In this document: piece after piece, positions 8,394 through 17,320 of the stretch
How positions within the stretch are numbered: the stretch's first letter is position 1
Layout of the letters: every line of letters begins with the position of its first letter
Assembly (NCBI RefSeq): GCF_004135205.1
Contig: NZ_CP035490.1
Span: 5,881,501-5,945,500 of the forward strand
DNA from: Hahella sp. KA22
GTDB taxonomy: Bacteria; Pseudomonadota; Gammaproteobacteria; Pseudomonadales; Oleiphilaceae
Direction of reading: 5' to 3'
DNA length: 64,000 bases
The notes under the pieces: generated by a model
Told to the model about the DNA's origin: nothing
Database searches by the model: none
What the model saw: only the letters and a program-made list of their open reading frames with translations
Translations under genes and position numbers: made by a program

Positions 8394-9713
8394 ATGGCGA
8401 CCCAAAGCAACCCCTACGCAGACTTTCACCGCCAATGTGTGGAAGCCTCGCAATCCTGGAGTGAACAACTGGGCGACAGCCTGCGCTGGCTTGACGACGC
8501 CCGCAGTGAAGGCCGCAGTCTTTTCGCCGGTCTGGAGCTTCCAACCCGTAAAACAGAAGCCTGGCGCTATACGCCTATCGCCCCCATCGTTCAGGGCGAT
8601 ATTCTGCGATTGCGGACAACGGAATCTGCTGACGCTCCGCAAGGCATTGCTGGCGACTTTTATACTCTGACATTCCACAATGGTCAGCTGGGCGCATCCA
8701 ATACCGACGACTCCGCTCTGGAAGTGATCCCCTTCTCGTCAGCGGACGCAGCCGGTCAGGCGCTGATCAAAGAATATCTGGGCAAAACATTCGACGCGGC
8801 CAAGCACCCCTTTGCCGCGCTGAATGCAGGCACGCTGCAGGACGGCGCGCTTATCCGCGTCAAAAAAGACAGCAAAGCGCTCAAGCCGCTGCAAATCGTC
8901 CATACTGCGGACGTTTCCGGCGAAGCGGCATCCAGCTATAACCGCGTGCTCGTGGTAGTTGAGTCCGGCGCCAAACTGGAACTGCTGGAAACTTACGTCG
9001 ACACCCATGAGCGTAAAGTTTTCCAGAATACCGTGACGGAAGTGTTTCTCGCCGCCAACAGCACAATGACGCACTACGCGTTGAACTGCGAAGGCGCCAA
9101 CCAGATTCATACCGGTTGCGTGTTCGTCGAACAGCATGGCGGCAGCCACTACGAGCAGCATGCGTTCGCCACCGGCGGCGCACTGAAACGTCGTGATATC
9201 AACGTGAAATTGTTGGGGCAACTGGCGTCCTGCAAGCTGAATGGCGTTTATCTGGCGGGCGGTCGTGAGCACGTGGACTTCCACACTACGATTGAGCACG
9301 TGGCGCCGCATTGCGTCAGCGAAGAAACCTACAAAGGCATTATCAACGGTAAAGGCAAAGCGGTGTTCAACGGGCGCGTGCACATCCATCGCGACGCCCA
9401 GCAGTCTTCTGCGGCGATGAACAACAACAACCTGTTGTTGACCAATACCGCAGAGGTGAACACCAAGCCCGAGCTGGAAATTTACGCCGACGACGTCAAA
9501 TGCGCGCACGGAGCCACCGTGGGCCAGTTGGACGACATGGCGCTGTTCTACTTTCAGTCCCGCGGCATCACCCGGTCTGACGCGCACCGCATGCTGAGCC
9601 GCGCTTTCGTGGAATCCGTCATGGCGGAAATGGAGATCGAAACGGCTCACGCCTACGTACTCGAACTGGCGGAGCGTTTCTACAATGAAGGAGCGCAGGA
9701 GGCTACAGCATGA
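8394..9713 (+). CDS. sufD: Fe-S assembly scaffold partner SufD
   Basis: SufB paralogue that completes the SufBC2D complex and takes part in iron acquisition. The 439-residue protein has a helical N-terminus with TRKTEAWRYTP, a beta-helix core and the conserved C-terminal block KCAHGATVGQLDDMALFYFQ followed by the histidine-containing SDAHRMLSRAF. GAGG precedes the ATG by 6 bases. Its stop overlaps the sufS start (ATGA), indicating translational coupling. A long antisense frame over this gene is a codon-bias shadow. Confidence 0.96.
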   Translation: MATQSNPYADFHRQCVEASQSWSEQLGDSLRWLDDARSEGRSLFAGLELPTRKTEAWRYTPIAPIVQGDILRLRTTESADAPQGIAGDFYTLTFHNGQLGASNTDDSALEVIPFSSADAAGQALIKEYLGKTFDAAKHPFAALNAGTLQDGALIRVKKDSKALKPLQIVHTADVSGEAASSYNRVLVVVESGAKLELLETYVDTHERKVFQNTVTEVFLAANSTMTHYALNCEGANQIHTGCVFVEQHGGSHYEQHAFATGGALKRRDINVKLLGQLASCKLNGVYLAGGREHVDFHTTIEHVAPHCVSEETYKGIINGKGKAVFNGRVHIHRDAQQSSAAMNNNNLLLTNTAEVNTKPELEIYADDVKCAHGATVGQLDDMALFYFQSRGITRSDAHRMLSRAFVESVMAEMEIETAHAYVLELAERFYNEGAQEATA

Positions 9714-10948
9714 CCCAGGCGATTAAACGTCCCTTTGATGTTCTGTCCGTCCGCGAGGACTTCCCTATCCTGCAACAGCAGGTGAACGGTAAACCTCTGG
9801 TATACATGGATAACGCAGCCACCGCGCAGAAGCCGCTGGCGGTTATCGAGGCGATGAACACGTATTATCGGGAGTTTAACGCCAACGTGCATCGCGGCGC
9901 CCACAGCTTGAGCGACCGCGCGACAGGCGAGTTTGAAGCCGCCCGCGATAAAGTGCGCGCTTTCGTCAACGCGCCGTCTCGTGAAGATATCATCTGGGTG
10001 CGCGGCGTCACCGAAGCCATCAACCTGGTGGCGCAATCTTACGCCCGCAGCACCCTGCAACCCGGCGACGAAATTATCGTCAGCCAGCTTGAACATCACG
10101 CCAATATCGTGCCCTGGCAGATCGTGGCGCAACAGACTGGCGCGCAAGTCAGAGTCATTCCGATTACGCCTGACGCCGAGCTGGACATGGCCGCCTATCA
10201 GGCCCTGCTGAACGAAAAAACCCGCATCGTCGCGGTGAACCATGCATCCAACGCGATGGGCACTGTGAATCCCGTCAAAGAGATGATTCGTCTGGCGAAA
10301 AGCGTCGGCGCGGTGACGTTGATAGACGGCGCACAAGGCGCGCCGCACCTTGAAATCGATGTGCAGGACCTGGACTGTGATTTCTATGCGATTTCCGCCC
10401 ATAAAGCCTTTGGTCCTACCGGCATCGGCGCGCTATACGGCCGCAAAGCACTGCTGGAAGCCATGCCTCCATATCAAAGCGGCGGCGAAATGATTGAGCG
10501 CGTATCCTTCTCCGGCACCACGTTCAACGCACCTCCTTTTAAGTTTGAAGCCGGTACGCCAGCGATTGCTGAAGCCATCGGTTTCGCCGCGGCGCTGGAC
10601 TACCTGAACCAGTTCGACAAAGCGCAACTGAAGGCCCATGAAGACAGCCTGCTGCAACTTGCGGCGGAGCTGGCTCCGACCGTCCCCGGCTTACGTCCGG
10701 TGGGTACGGCGAAAGACAAAGTTTCCGTTTTTTCCTTTTTGGTGGACGGCCTGCATCCCAGCGACCTGGGCACCCTGCTGGATCAACAAGGCATCGCCGT
10801 ACGCACCGGACACCATTGCGCGCAGCCACTAATGGACTGCCTGGGCGTTCCCGGCACCACCCGCGCCTCTTTCGCGTTCTATAACACTCGCGAAGAGGTT
10901 GAAAAACTGTTCGCCGCCCTACAGAAGATAACCAGACTGTTTATTTAG
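9710..10948 (+). CDS. sufS: Cysteine desulfurase SufS
   Basis: PLP enzyme (class V aminotransferase fold) that removes sulfur from cysteine for cluster assembly, releasing alanine. The PLP lysine is in ISAHKAFGPTG and the catalytic cysteine in the loop RTGHHCAQPLMD near the C-terminus, as in group II desulfurases. Length (412 residues) is normal. It overlaps sufD by 4 bases and is followed after 13 bases by sufA. Partner SufE, which takes the persulfide, is encoded at the end of the operon. Confidence 0.97.
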   Translation: MTQAIKRPFDVLSVREDFPILQQQVNGKPLVYMDNAATAQKPLAVIEAMNTYYREFNANVHRGAHSLSDRATGEFEAARDKVRAFVNAPSREDIIWVRGVTEAINLVAQSYARSTLQPGDEIIVSQLEHHANIVPWQIVAQQTGAQVRVIPITPDAELDMAAYQALLNEKTRIVAVNHASNAMGTVNPVKEMIRLAKSVGAVTLIDGAQGAPHLEIDVQDLDCDFYAISAHKAFGPTGIGALYGRKALLEAMPPYQSGGEMIERVSFSGTTFNAPPFKFEAGTPAIAEAIGFAAALDYLNQFDKAQLKAHEDSLLQLAAELAPTVPGLRPVGTAKDKVSVFSFLVDGLHPSDLGTLLDQQGIAVRTGHHCAQPLMDCLGVPGTTRASFAFYNTREEVEKLFAALQKITRLFI

Positions 10949-10961
10949 GAGATAGACCACT

Positions 10962-11327
10962 ATGTCCGCGCAAACCTTTACGCCTGAAGTGGGATTGCGT
11001 ATCACCGACGCTGCGGCTCAACACATCCGCAAGCAGTTACGCCAGCATCCCGACGCCCAGGGTTTTCGCCTGGGCCTCAAAGCCAGCGGCTGCTCCGGCT
11101 TTAAATATATCGTGGATCTGGTCAAGGCCCCTTCCGACGATGATCGCAAGTTCGTGCTCGCTGACGACATTCCTGTTTATGTTGACGCCAAGAGCCTGCC
11201 CTACATTAATGGCGCTGAGATCGACTTCGTCAAAGAAGGCCTGAATTACGCCTTCAAGTTCAACAACCCCAACGTAGACTCATCCTGCGGCTGCGGGGAA
11301 AGCTTTTCCATAAAAGAGGACGCCTGA
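10962..11327 (+). CDS. sufA: A-type Fe-S carrier SufA
   Basis: Carrier that accepts clusters from SufBCD and delivers them to target enzymes. The 121 residues contain the three conserved cysteines of the A-type family: KASGCSGF in the middle and SSCGCGESF at the C-terminus. TTTAGGAG precedes the ATG by about 10 bases. Here the carrier follows sufS instead of opening the operon as in E. coli. Confidence 0.94.
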   Translation: MSAQTFTPEVGLRITDAAAQHIRKQLRQHPDAQGFRLGLKASGCSGFKYIVDLVKAPSDDDRKFVLADDIPVYVDAKSLPYINGAEIDFVKEGLNYAFKFNNPNVDSSCGCGESFSIKEDA

Positions 11328-11332
11328 TCGAT

Positions 11333-11869
11333 ATGGAAAGAGAGGTTGTACTCACCAAACGGGACTGCATCGCGCGCCTGGTTCCCGCGGGCACGGAGAT
11401 CACCATCCCGGCGGATACATTCGTCACCATCACCCAGGCGCTGGGCGGCACGTTCACCGTTGTCGTCAACGGCAACCTGGCCCGAGTTGAGGGCAGAGAC
11501 GCAGACGCGCTGGGCAAAAATGTCGCTGACTTTAATTTTGACGACATCACGGAAGGCGAAGTCAACGAACGTCATGTCTGGGAAGCATTACGCGCTGTTT
11601 ACGACCCGGAAATTCCCGTAAACATTGTTGACCTCGGCCTGGTGTACAATGTCGCCGTCAACAAAGAAGACGGCAAGAACTGCGTTAATGTGGAAATGAC
11701 CCTGACGGCGCCCGGCTGCGGTATGGGCCCCGTCATCGCTGATGACGTAAAGCATAAACTCACGCTGGTGCCCAATGTGGATGAAGCGCGAGTGGAGTTG
11801 GTCTTCGATCCTCCCTGGAGCAACGACATGCTCAGCGAGGAAGCCAAACTCGAACTAGGCATGCTATAA
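11333..11869 (+). CDS. sufT: Fe-S maturation protein SufT (DUF59/MIP18)
   Basis: Auxiliary factor of the SUF pathway. A roughly 70-residue N-terminal extension typical of long SufT precedes a MIP18 (DUF59) domain with YDPEIPVNIVDLGLVYNV, the cysteine motif TAPGCGMGP and the end block FDPPWSNDMLSEEAKLELG. Family members help load clusters onto some target enzymes, especially under high Fe-S demand; precise chemistry is unsettled. It begins 5 bases after sufA, clearly in the same operon. Confidence 0.93.
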   Translation: MEREVVLTKRDCIARLVPAGTEITIPADTFVTITQALGGTFTVVVNGNLARVEGRDADALGKNVADFNFDDITEGEVNERHVWEALRAVYDPEIPVNIVDLGLVYNVAVNKEDGKNCVNVEMTLTAPGCGMGPVIADDVKHKLTLVPNVDEARVELVFDPPWSNDMLSEEAKLELGML

Positions 11870-11933
11870 GCTAACCGCAGGCGCCAAGTTCACCGCCTGC
11901 AGACGATGAATCAAGAAGATAGAACTGATAACC

Positions 11934-12395
11934 ATGACCGCTGTAGACCAAGCCGATATTTTTACCGCCAACCCGCTGGGAAAAGACACCACCATTGCAG
12001 ACATCAAAGACAGCTTTGAGTTTCTGGATGACTGGGAAGAGCGCTACGGCTACGTCATTGACCTTGGCAAACAGGTCCCCGCCATGCCAGCGGAACACAA
12101 AGTAGAGGAAAACTTTGTGCACGGCTGCCAGAGTCAGGTCTGGTTTATCCACCACCTGGATTCCACAACCAACACCATGTACGTCCTGGTCGCCAGCGAC
12201 GCCATGATCGTGCAGGGCCTCGCCGCTGTCGTAATGTGCGCCTTCAACGGCAAGTCCCCACAGGACATCGTAAGCTTTGATATGGACGCCCTGTTCACGG
12301 AGCTGGACCTGATGCGCCACTTGAGCCCCACCCGCGGCAACGGTCTGCGCGCCATGGTGAAAAAAATTCAGGACGCCGCCCGCAGCGCTTTATAG
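11934..12395 (+). CDS. sufE: Sulfur acceptor SufE
   Basis: Small cytoplasmic protein that stimulates SufS and carries the persulfide to SufB. The catalytic cysteine lies in the family motif VHGCQSQVW (about residue 62 of 153), followed by the usual AFNGKSPQDI helix region and LSPTRGNGLRAM near the C-terminus. It starts 64 bases after sufT. A short tandem repeat follows its stop. Confidence 0.95.
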   Translation: MTAVDQADIFTANPLGKDTTIADIKDSFEFLDDWEERYGYVIDLGKQVPAMPAEHKVEENFVHGCQSQVWFIHHLDSTTNTMYVLVASDAMIVQGLAAVVMCAFNGKSPQDIVSFDMDALFTELDLMRHLSPTRGNGLRAMVKKIQDAARSAL

Positions 12396-12397
12396 CG

Positions 12398-12439
12398 GAC
12401 GGCCAGTTGTGGACGACCAGTTGTGGACGGCCAGTTGTG
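12398..12439 (+). repeat. 14-bp tandem repeat, three units
   Basis: Three consecutive copies of GACGGCCAGTTGTG (the middle one with one change) directly after the sufE stop codon, followed by a partial fourth. Not obviously a terminator. Probably a slippage product in the operon's trailing sequence. Confidence 0.8.
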
Positions 12440-12478
12440 GACGGCTAATCATCCAAGGCGAGGAATCTGAGCAACGCC

Positions 12479-12871
12479 ATGAACTTGGTTAAATGGATTT
12501 TTGACGACGAGATAGAAGTCGCCTTGGCCCAGGACTTTGATAAGGCGCTGCTGACTCGGTTAGGCTTCAAGCTCAACAAAACCTCCAAGCACAGCCGCGC
12601 TACGCCAAACGTTTACTATATCCCCTATCCCACTTACGACGCCTTCAGCCCCACGACTTACGTGTTTACTCACAACGAACGCCTCAGGGACATCTGCTTG
12701 CGTCTGCACGAACTTGGCTTCGTATTCTGGGGAACCTTTAAAACGGAAAAATCTCCCATTGATTACATGCGGGAACTGCAATACCGCGGCGTGCTGACAA
12801 CGCCCTTTCGCGCACTCAATGCGGGAGATCTAGAGACCGTACTGATAGATGAAACGCAGCGAAGCAAGTAG
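12479..12871 (+). CDS. Hypothetical protein, 130 aa
   Basis: Not recognised. Soluble, no signal peptide or membrane segment, fairly rich in aromatic residues (VYYIPYPTYDAFSPTTYVF, LGFVFWGTFK). CGAGG lies about 14 bases before the ATG. It follows sufE on the same strand after 83 bases and may be transcribed with it, but the spacing and the DNA repeat between them do not prove this. Codon use matches the backbone, so it is probably a genuine host gene. Confidence 0.6.
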   Translation: MNLVKWIFDDEIEVALAQDFDKALLTRLGFKLNKTSKHSRATPNVYYIPYPTYDAFSPTTYVFTHNERLRDICLRLHELGFVFWGTFKTEKSPIDYMRELQYRGVLTTPFRALNAGDLETVLIDETQRSK

Positions 12872-13017
12872 CTCCGCACAGCTCACCAGCGCCCTCTCTA
12901 CTTTATCCACCACTCCCTTATCCCAGCAAAAAGGCAAGGTCTCATTCAAGACGCTTGCCTGCGTCCCCATTCTGCTTAGACTACAAAAAACGACGATAAA
13001 AATGGGAGCAGCACTTC

Positions 13018-13566
13018 ATGGGATTCAAACAACACTATCAACTTATGGCCGGATACAACCAGCGCATGAACAATCAGGTTTATGCGGCGGCGGCAAAGCT
13101 GGACGAGAGCATCCTGGCGAAAGATTCCGGAGCGTTTTTCGGCTCCATTCTCGGCACACTGAACCACATAATGGTGGCTGACCTGGTCTGGCTGGGGCGA
13201 TACAGATCACTTTCCGACCGTTACCAGTCCCTGCAGGAACTATCGCAGTTCTCCAAGCCCAAAGCGCTGAGTGAGATTTTACATACGGATTTCAATGCGT
13301 TATCGGAGAAGCGACGTCAACTGGACGACTTGATCATTCGTTGGCTTACCGATGAAGTCGAGGAAGAAGACTATGCTCTCAATCTCCATTACAGCAGCAT
13401 GACCGGCGGTAAAAGCATACGCAACTTCGGCGAACTGCTGGCGCACTTCTTCAATCACCAGACACATCATCGGGGACAGGCGAGCACACTGTTGTCACAG
13501 GCTGGGAAGGATATCGGCATCACCGATTTTGCGATTGATATCCCTAATCTCGCGCCTTCAGACTGA
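13018..13566 (+). CDS. DinB-family protein
   Basis: Four-helix-bundle protein of the DinB/YfiT-like family, often metal-binding and linked to thiol-dependent transfer or stress responses. Metal-ligand-type histidines are visible in GTLNHIMVADLVW (about residue 49) and HFFNHQTHHRGQ (about 146-157). The C-terminal ASTLLSQAGKDIG is also typical. The usual length is ~160-180 residues; this has 182. GGGAG precedes the ATG. The substrate is unknown. Its last 9 bases overlap the convergent reductase gene. Confidence 0.85.
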   Translation: MGFKQHYQLMAGYNQRMNNQVYAAAAKLDESILAKDSGAFFGSILGTLNHIMVADLVWLGRYRSLSDRYQSLQELSQFSKPKALSEILHTDFNALSEKRRQLDDLIIRWLTDEVEEEDYALNLHYSSMTGGKSIRNFGELLAHFFNHQTHHRGQASTLLSQAGKDIGITDFAIDIPNLAPSD

Positions 13567-14118
13567 GGCCCAGTCGTCGGCTTCGCCCTGCGCCTCAATA
13601 CCGGCGACAAACTGTTGTAGTCCCTTCTGCAAGGGGCCGGCAATTTCAGGGGTTTGTATGACCCCCTCCATGTCCAGGTTTGAGCTGAGCAGAGGCACGG
13701 AAACACAGGCGTTGTCTATGATGCGGCCGGACATGGTGGCGACCACTTCGCGCAATGCCGCCTGAGCGTGGCTGGCCCGGGGCGAGGTGTTGATGAGCAT
13801 GACAGGCAAGTATACGAACTCCTCCCCGCTCACCAGCCAATCAAGGGCGTTCTTCATAACGCCGCTGATCCCATGAGCGTATTCCGGACTGGCGATAATC
13901 AATCCTTGCGATTGCGCCAGCGCGGATTTAAGGTCCGCAACAGCGGCGGGTAACTGGCTTTCCAGATCGGGATTAAAGAGCGGCAGGTCACCCAGTCCCC
14001 TGTAGACTTTCACCGTTACCTGATCCGGGGCCAGTCTGCTTAAGGCTTCTATCGCCGCCGTGTTGTAGGAGACCTTCCTGAGGCTGCCGGAGATGGCCAG
14101 TATGTTAAGAGGTTTCAC
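13558..14118 (-). CDS. NADPH-dependent FMN reductase
   Basis: Flavodoxin-fold oxidoreductase that reduces FMN or small electrophiles with NAD(P)H. The FMN phosphate loop SGSLRKVSYNT is near the N-terminus and the second flavin motif SPEYAHGISGVMKNALDWL in the middle. The start is placed at the GTG at 14118 (VKPLNILAISG) because AGGA lies 10 bases upstream; the longer frame would need a TTG at 14151. Convergent with the DinB gene. Confidence 0.87.
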   Translation of the reverse strand: MKPLNILAISGSLRKVSYNTAAIEALSRLAPDQVTVKVYRGLGDLPLFNPDLESQLPAAVADLKSALAQSQGLIIASPEYAHGISGVMKNALDWLVSGEEFVYLPVMLINTSPRASHAQAALREVVATMSGRIIDNACVSVPLLSSNLDMEGVIQTPEIAGPLQKGLQQFVAGIEAQGEADDWASV

Positions 14119-14220
14119 AGTACCGTTTTCCTGTCCGCCAAGTCGAATCAAGCAACGACGCCCTAAATACAGCGCCTTTGAACGACCTATTCTAACGACT
14201 CATGCGAACATGACCAGCCT

Positions 14221-14763
14221 TCAGCCGGTTTTGCGGGACTGCTCCATTCTTCTGGCGAAGAAATCCTCGTAGGTGCGCCGCCAGGTATCCAGTCCGGCTT
14301 CCCAGTGCAGGCAGATGATCAGACGTTCAAAGCTGTCCGCGTATTTCACCAAGACTTCCAGCCCTTCATGGGCGGCCATGGATTGCGGCGTTTTATTGGT
14401 TCCCGCACCGAGGGCGGGGAAAGCAATGGTTTTAACGTCCTGCTCCAGCGCCAGCCGAACCACGCTCTCATAACAGTTGGCCAGCAAATGCAGATCGGAA
14501 CCGCCCCACTGGTCTCCGCCCGTCCACTGCGGCGTCACCGTATGAATAATATGCCTGGCGGGCAGCTTGAATCCCGGCGTCAGGCAAGCATCGCCCACCT
14601 TACATTCCCCCGCTTGAGAACAGGCCGCCTGCAAAGCCTCTTCTCCCGCCTGCTCAAAAATCTGCGCGGACAAACCCCGGCCTTTACTGAGGTATTTATG
14701 GGCGGGACAAACGATGGCGTCCACCTCCAACTCGGTGATGTCGCCGCATAGAAACTCAATCAT
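14221..14763 (-). CDS. Macro domain protein
   Basis: Macro domain, a module that binds ADP-ribose and in bacteria often hydrolyses O-acetyl-ADP-ribose or ADP-ribosylated targets. Visible motifs are IEFLCGDITELEVDAIVCPA at the start, HIIHTVTPQW in the middle and TIAFPALGAGTNK in the phosphate-binding loop. The usual first-loop asparagine region is replaced by CPAHKYLSKGRG, so activity could differ from the standard deacetylase. Start at 14763 with GGGTGAG upstream. Stands alone between two genes of unrelated function. Confidence 0.85.
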   Translation of the reverse strand: MIEFLCGDITELEVDAIVCPAHKYLSKGRGLSAQIFEQAGEEALQAACSQAGECKVGDACLTPGFKLPARHIIHTVTPQWTGGDQWGGSDLHLLANCYESVVRLALEQDVKTIAFPALGAGTNKTPQSMAAHEGLEVLVKYADSFERLIICLHWEAGLDTWRRTYEDFFARRMEQSRKTG

Positions 14764-14898
14764 TCCACTCACCCCGTGCAATATGGTCTACATGCAACCC
14801 TGAATAACGCTCCTATAAACAAGTATTGCACAGATCGGGGGAATGTCTTTCCGCAGGGACAGACCGATGATCAGGCTCCCGGCTCTCCCTGCACGGCC

Positions 14899-15969
14899 TC
14901 ACTGCGACTGAACCCCTCGATGGATTGGGTGACTTCCGGGTTGCGTGCGACTGAACCCCTCGATGGATTGGGTGACTTCCGGGTTGCGGTTGCGGGTGAT
15001 TTCGTAGTTCCAGACTTCGATGTAGCGGATGCCGAGTTTTTTGGCTTGTTCGAACATGCCGCCGTAGCCGCCGGCGCCGAAGCGGCGGCCCTGGTCGGAG
15101 CGGCCGATGGCTTGTGCGTATTTGTAGCCGCGAAAGTCGCGGACTTCCTGCAGCAGAGCGTTCTGGTAGTTTTCTCGTCCTGACAGCCACCAGACGGCGA
15201 TGCCGACCCGGTCGCGGTAGCTCTTCTCTATCAGCCGCATGATGCGTTCCGGCGTTTCCACCGTGCCGATTTCATGCACCTCGAAAGCGAGGTACTTTTG
15301 CGGGAACGCCCGGTAAAAAGAGTCGATGGCTTCTCCCGCCGCGCGCACCCATTTGTCGGGAGTGAAGCCCTGCCGCTGCAGGTCTTCATAGCGGTTGCCG
15401 TTGAAGTGCCCTTCAATGCCATTGGACGTGGCTTGCGGCACATAGACCAGTTTCAGGGTTTCGTCGTTTCCGTACTTCTTGCCCAATGCTTCCGCCAGTA
15501 ATTTCAGACGCGCCTGCAAAAGCAGATCCCAGTAGGGAACGATACGCGTGCGCTCTCCGCGAAAGCGTATTTCCATGGAGCCTGCGCCTTCATCGAACAG
15601 CCAGTCCGGCGCCCGGGGACCCGCCAGCACGGCGAGGGACCATAGTTTGCCATAGCGACGGACGCCTTGTAGCTGCGCTTCGATGACGGAGAAATCATAC
15701 TGTCCGGGTTTGGGTTCTATATCCGACCAGAACACTCTGACCAGTCCCCCTTTCACGAAGGCCGGGCGTAACGAATCCGCTTCCTTACCTATCACATGGC
15801 TGCTGTATATTCCCCTTGGGGGCGTATTCTTTTCTTCGCCCTGAGCCGGTGATTTCAATGCTGCAGGCGCCTCTTGCGACGCAGCCCGGTTTTCTTCGGC
15901 CCAGGCGGAAGAGGCTGCGATACAGGCCAAAGTCAGCAGTATGGCGGTGAGTTTTCCAATCTGTTCCAT
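14899..15969 (-). CDS. Exported glycoside-hydrolase-like TIM-barrel protein with altered C-terminus
   Basis: Secreted protein with an N-terminal signal peptide ending at SSAWA. The body resembles GH42/GH5-like barrels: VFWSDIEPKPGQYDFS (a catalytic-domain landmark of beta-galactosidase-type enzymes), VYVPQATSNGIEGHFNG and KYLAFEVHEIGTVETPERI, with candidate acidic residues in each. Substrate unknown. The last ~15 residues (after SIEGFSR) come from a perfect 43-bp tandem duplication that shifts the frame; without it the protein would end in a different short tail (SEAVQGEPGA). The change affects only the extreme C-terminus, so the enzyme may still work. Confidence 0.65.
   Translation of the reverse strand: MEQIGKLTAILLTLACIAASSAWAEENRAASQEAPAALKSPAQGEEKNTPPRGIYSSHVIGKEADSLRPAFVKGGLVRVFWSDIEPKPGQYDFSVIEAQLQGVRRYGKLWSLAVLAGPRAPDWLFDEGAGSMEIRFRGERTRIVPYWDLLLQARLKLLAEALGKKYGNDETLKLVYVPQATSNGIEGHFNGNRYEDLQRQGFTPDKWVRAAGEAIDSFYRAFPQKYLAFEVHEIGTVETPERIMRLIEKSYRDRVGIAVWWLSGRENYQNALLQEVRDFRGYKYAQAIGRSDQGRRFGAGGYGGMFEQAKKLGIRYIEVWNYEITRNRNPEVTQSIEGFSRTQPGSHPIHRGVQSQ
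14903..14988. repeat. Perfect 43-bp tandem duplication
   Basis: Bases 14903-14945 are repeated exactly at 14946-14988. The unit is not a multiple of three, so it changes the reading frame at the 3' end of the minus-strand glycosidase-like gene. The absence of any mismatch points to a very recent event. Confidence 0.95.
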
Positions 15970-16134
15970 GACAGCGCTCCTGTCTCCATCCGTTATGTCA
16001 GATTCTGCAACCAGCCTCCTGCAAAATAAAGGCCTGTGGCGGGTTGTTAAAGGGATTTAATGCCGGGGTTTGTCGTCTCACCATTGTGGGGCATACTGAG
16101 TACATATCCCCTTTTGGCTACTCCAAGGAGTTTT

Positions 16135-16794
16135 ATGGAGACCGCTTCCCCCAAAGCACTCATGCATCAAGTCCTATCAAAACTGCGCACGTTAGCGCTG
16201 GCCAGCCTGGCGCTATATCCCTCCCTCTTCACTTTGTCGGCCCATGCGGAGACCATGGCGACGGGTAAAATGGGACAGTGTCAGGGCGCCATTGAATACA
16301 ACGCCAAGGCGCAAGCGCTAGGGTTTCGACTGGCTCACGGAGACACTTTTTATTGCGGCGCCAGTCAAGAGGAAACTCTCGCACTACTGAATTCTGCGCT
16401 AAAGGCGTTGCCTGAGGGTGCGCAACTCGATTACCTCTCTATCGGCAGACTGATCGATTATGACTGGATTGGCGCAGCCCTCGTCGCCCAAGCCGCGCAG
16501 GATAAAAACTGGAACGCTGCACAAGCCCGTCCTGAAAGTCAGGCAGGCGGCGCGCCAAACACTTATGCCTATGTTAGCGCCTATCTCTCAGGCGAACCGC
16601 TGGTATCCGTTTGGAATGACGCTTTACGCTCCCGTAGCGTGGAAATCGACGCCGCCAGTATTGAAAAGCTGCTCATCAGCGGCCCGGATGTTGCGCAAAA
16701 CCCTGCCTGGGTTCCTTCGCAAAAAGGCTACCCTTTCGATGCGATACTGCATTATCGGCTGCGCCCGCTGCACGCTCCCATTACAACGGAGTAG
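16135..16794 (+). CDS. Exported hypothetical protein
   Basis: Not recognised. The start at 16135 has AAGGAG 6 bases upstream. A signal peptide (hydrophobic LALASLALYPSLFTLSAHA) precedes the mature protein, which contains two early cysteines (MGQCQGAIEYN and TFYCGASQEE, probably a periplasmic disulfide). No catalytic motif is visible. It ends 6 bases before the DCC-family thiol oxidoreductase gene, so the two are probably co-transcribed. Confidence 0.7.
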   Translation: METASPKALMHQVLSKLRTLALASLALYPSLFTLSAHAETMATGKMGQCQGAIEYNAKAQALGFRLAHGDTFYCGASQEETLALLNSALKALPEGAQLDYLSIGRLIDYDWIGAALVAQAAQDKNWNAAQARPESQAGGAPNTYAYVSAYLSGEPLVSVWNDALRSRSVEIDAASIEKLLISGPDVAQNPAWVPSQKGYPFDAILHYRLRPLHAPITTE

Positions 16795-16800
16795 TCGGCT

Positions 16801-17289
16801 ATGACTCAGTCCTCTACGCCTCGCGCCACTATTCCTCCCTACATGCAAAGCGACGACCGGGTCGTCCTGTTCGACGGCGTCTGCAAGCTCTGTAACGCCT
16901 GGTCAAAATTCCTGATCAAATACGACAGGCGCAGACGGTTCAAAATGGCCTCCGTGCAATCTCCCGAGGGACAGGCGATTTTGGCCTGGTTTGATATGCC
17001 GCTGGACCGTTTTGACACCATGCTTTATGTCGAAGGCGACCGCGCCTATGAGAAATCCGAGGCCTTCCTGCGCATCATCGCGCAATTTCCCGCCCCCTGG
17101 CGCTACCTGAAAGTTTTTCGCATACTGCCGCGCTTTCTGAGGGACTGGGGCTACGACCTTATCGCCCAGAACCGATATCGCCTCTTCGGCAAATATGATC
17201 ATTGCCTGCTGCCTGCGCCGGACCATAACTGCCGCTTTCTGCAAGGCGCGCCAACGCAGCCCATGGCCGAAAATCTAACCAATAAATGA
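16801..17289 (+). CDS. DCC-family thiol-disulfide oxidoreductase-like protein (DUF393)
   Basis: Small protein of the DUF393 family, named after its DxxCxxC motif, seen here as FDGVCKLCNAW about 20 residues in. The family shares a thioredoxin-like fold. Further landmarks are MLYVEGDRAYEKSEAFLRI and a C-terminal segment RLFGKYDHCLLP. No signal peptide, so it is likely cytoplasmic or membrane-associated. It is followed closely by a DoxX-like membrane protein, a pairing that occurs in other proteobacteria. Confidence 0.85.
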   Translation: MTQSSTPRATIPPYMQSDDRVVLFDGVCKLCNAWSKFLIKYDRRRRFKMASVQSPEGQAILAWFDMPLDRFDTMLYVEGDRAYEKSEAFLRIIAQFPAPWRYLKVFRILPRFLRDWGYDLIAQNRYRLFGKYDHCLLPAPDHNCRFLQGAPTQPMAENLTNK

Positions 17290-17320
17290 CTCAATTCGAG
17301 CAGACAGGAACGTACTCATA

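Noticed and set aside
8739-9650. Long antisense open frame opposite sufD
   Set aside because: It mirrors the codon pattern of the real gene, has no plausible start signal or recognisable domain, and sufD is certain. The same applies to antisense frames over sufB, the TonB receptor (23245-24681) and the Rhs core (42365-43969).
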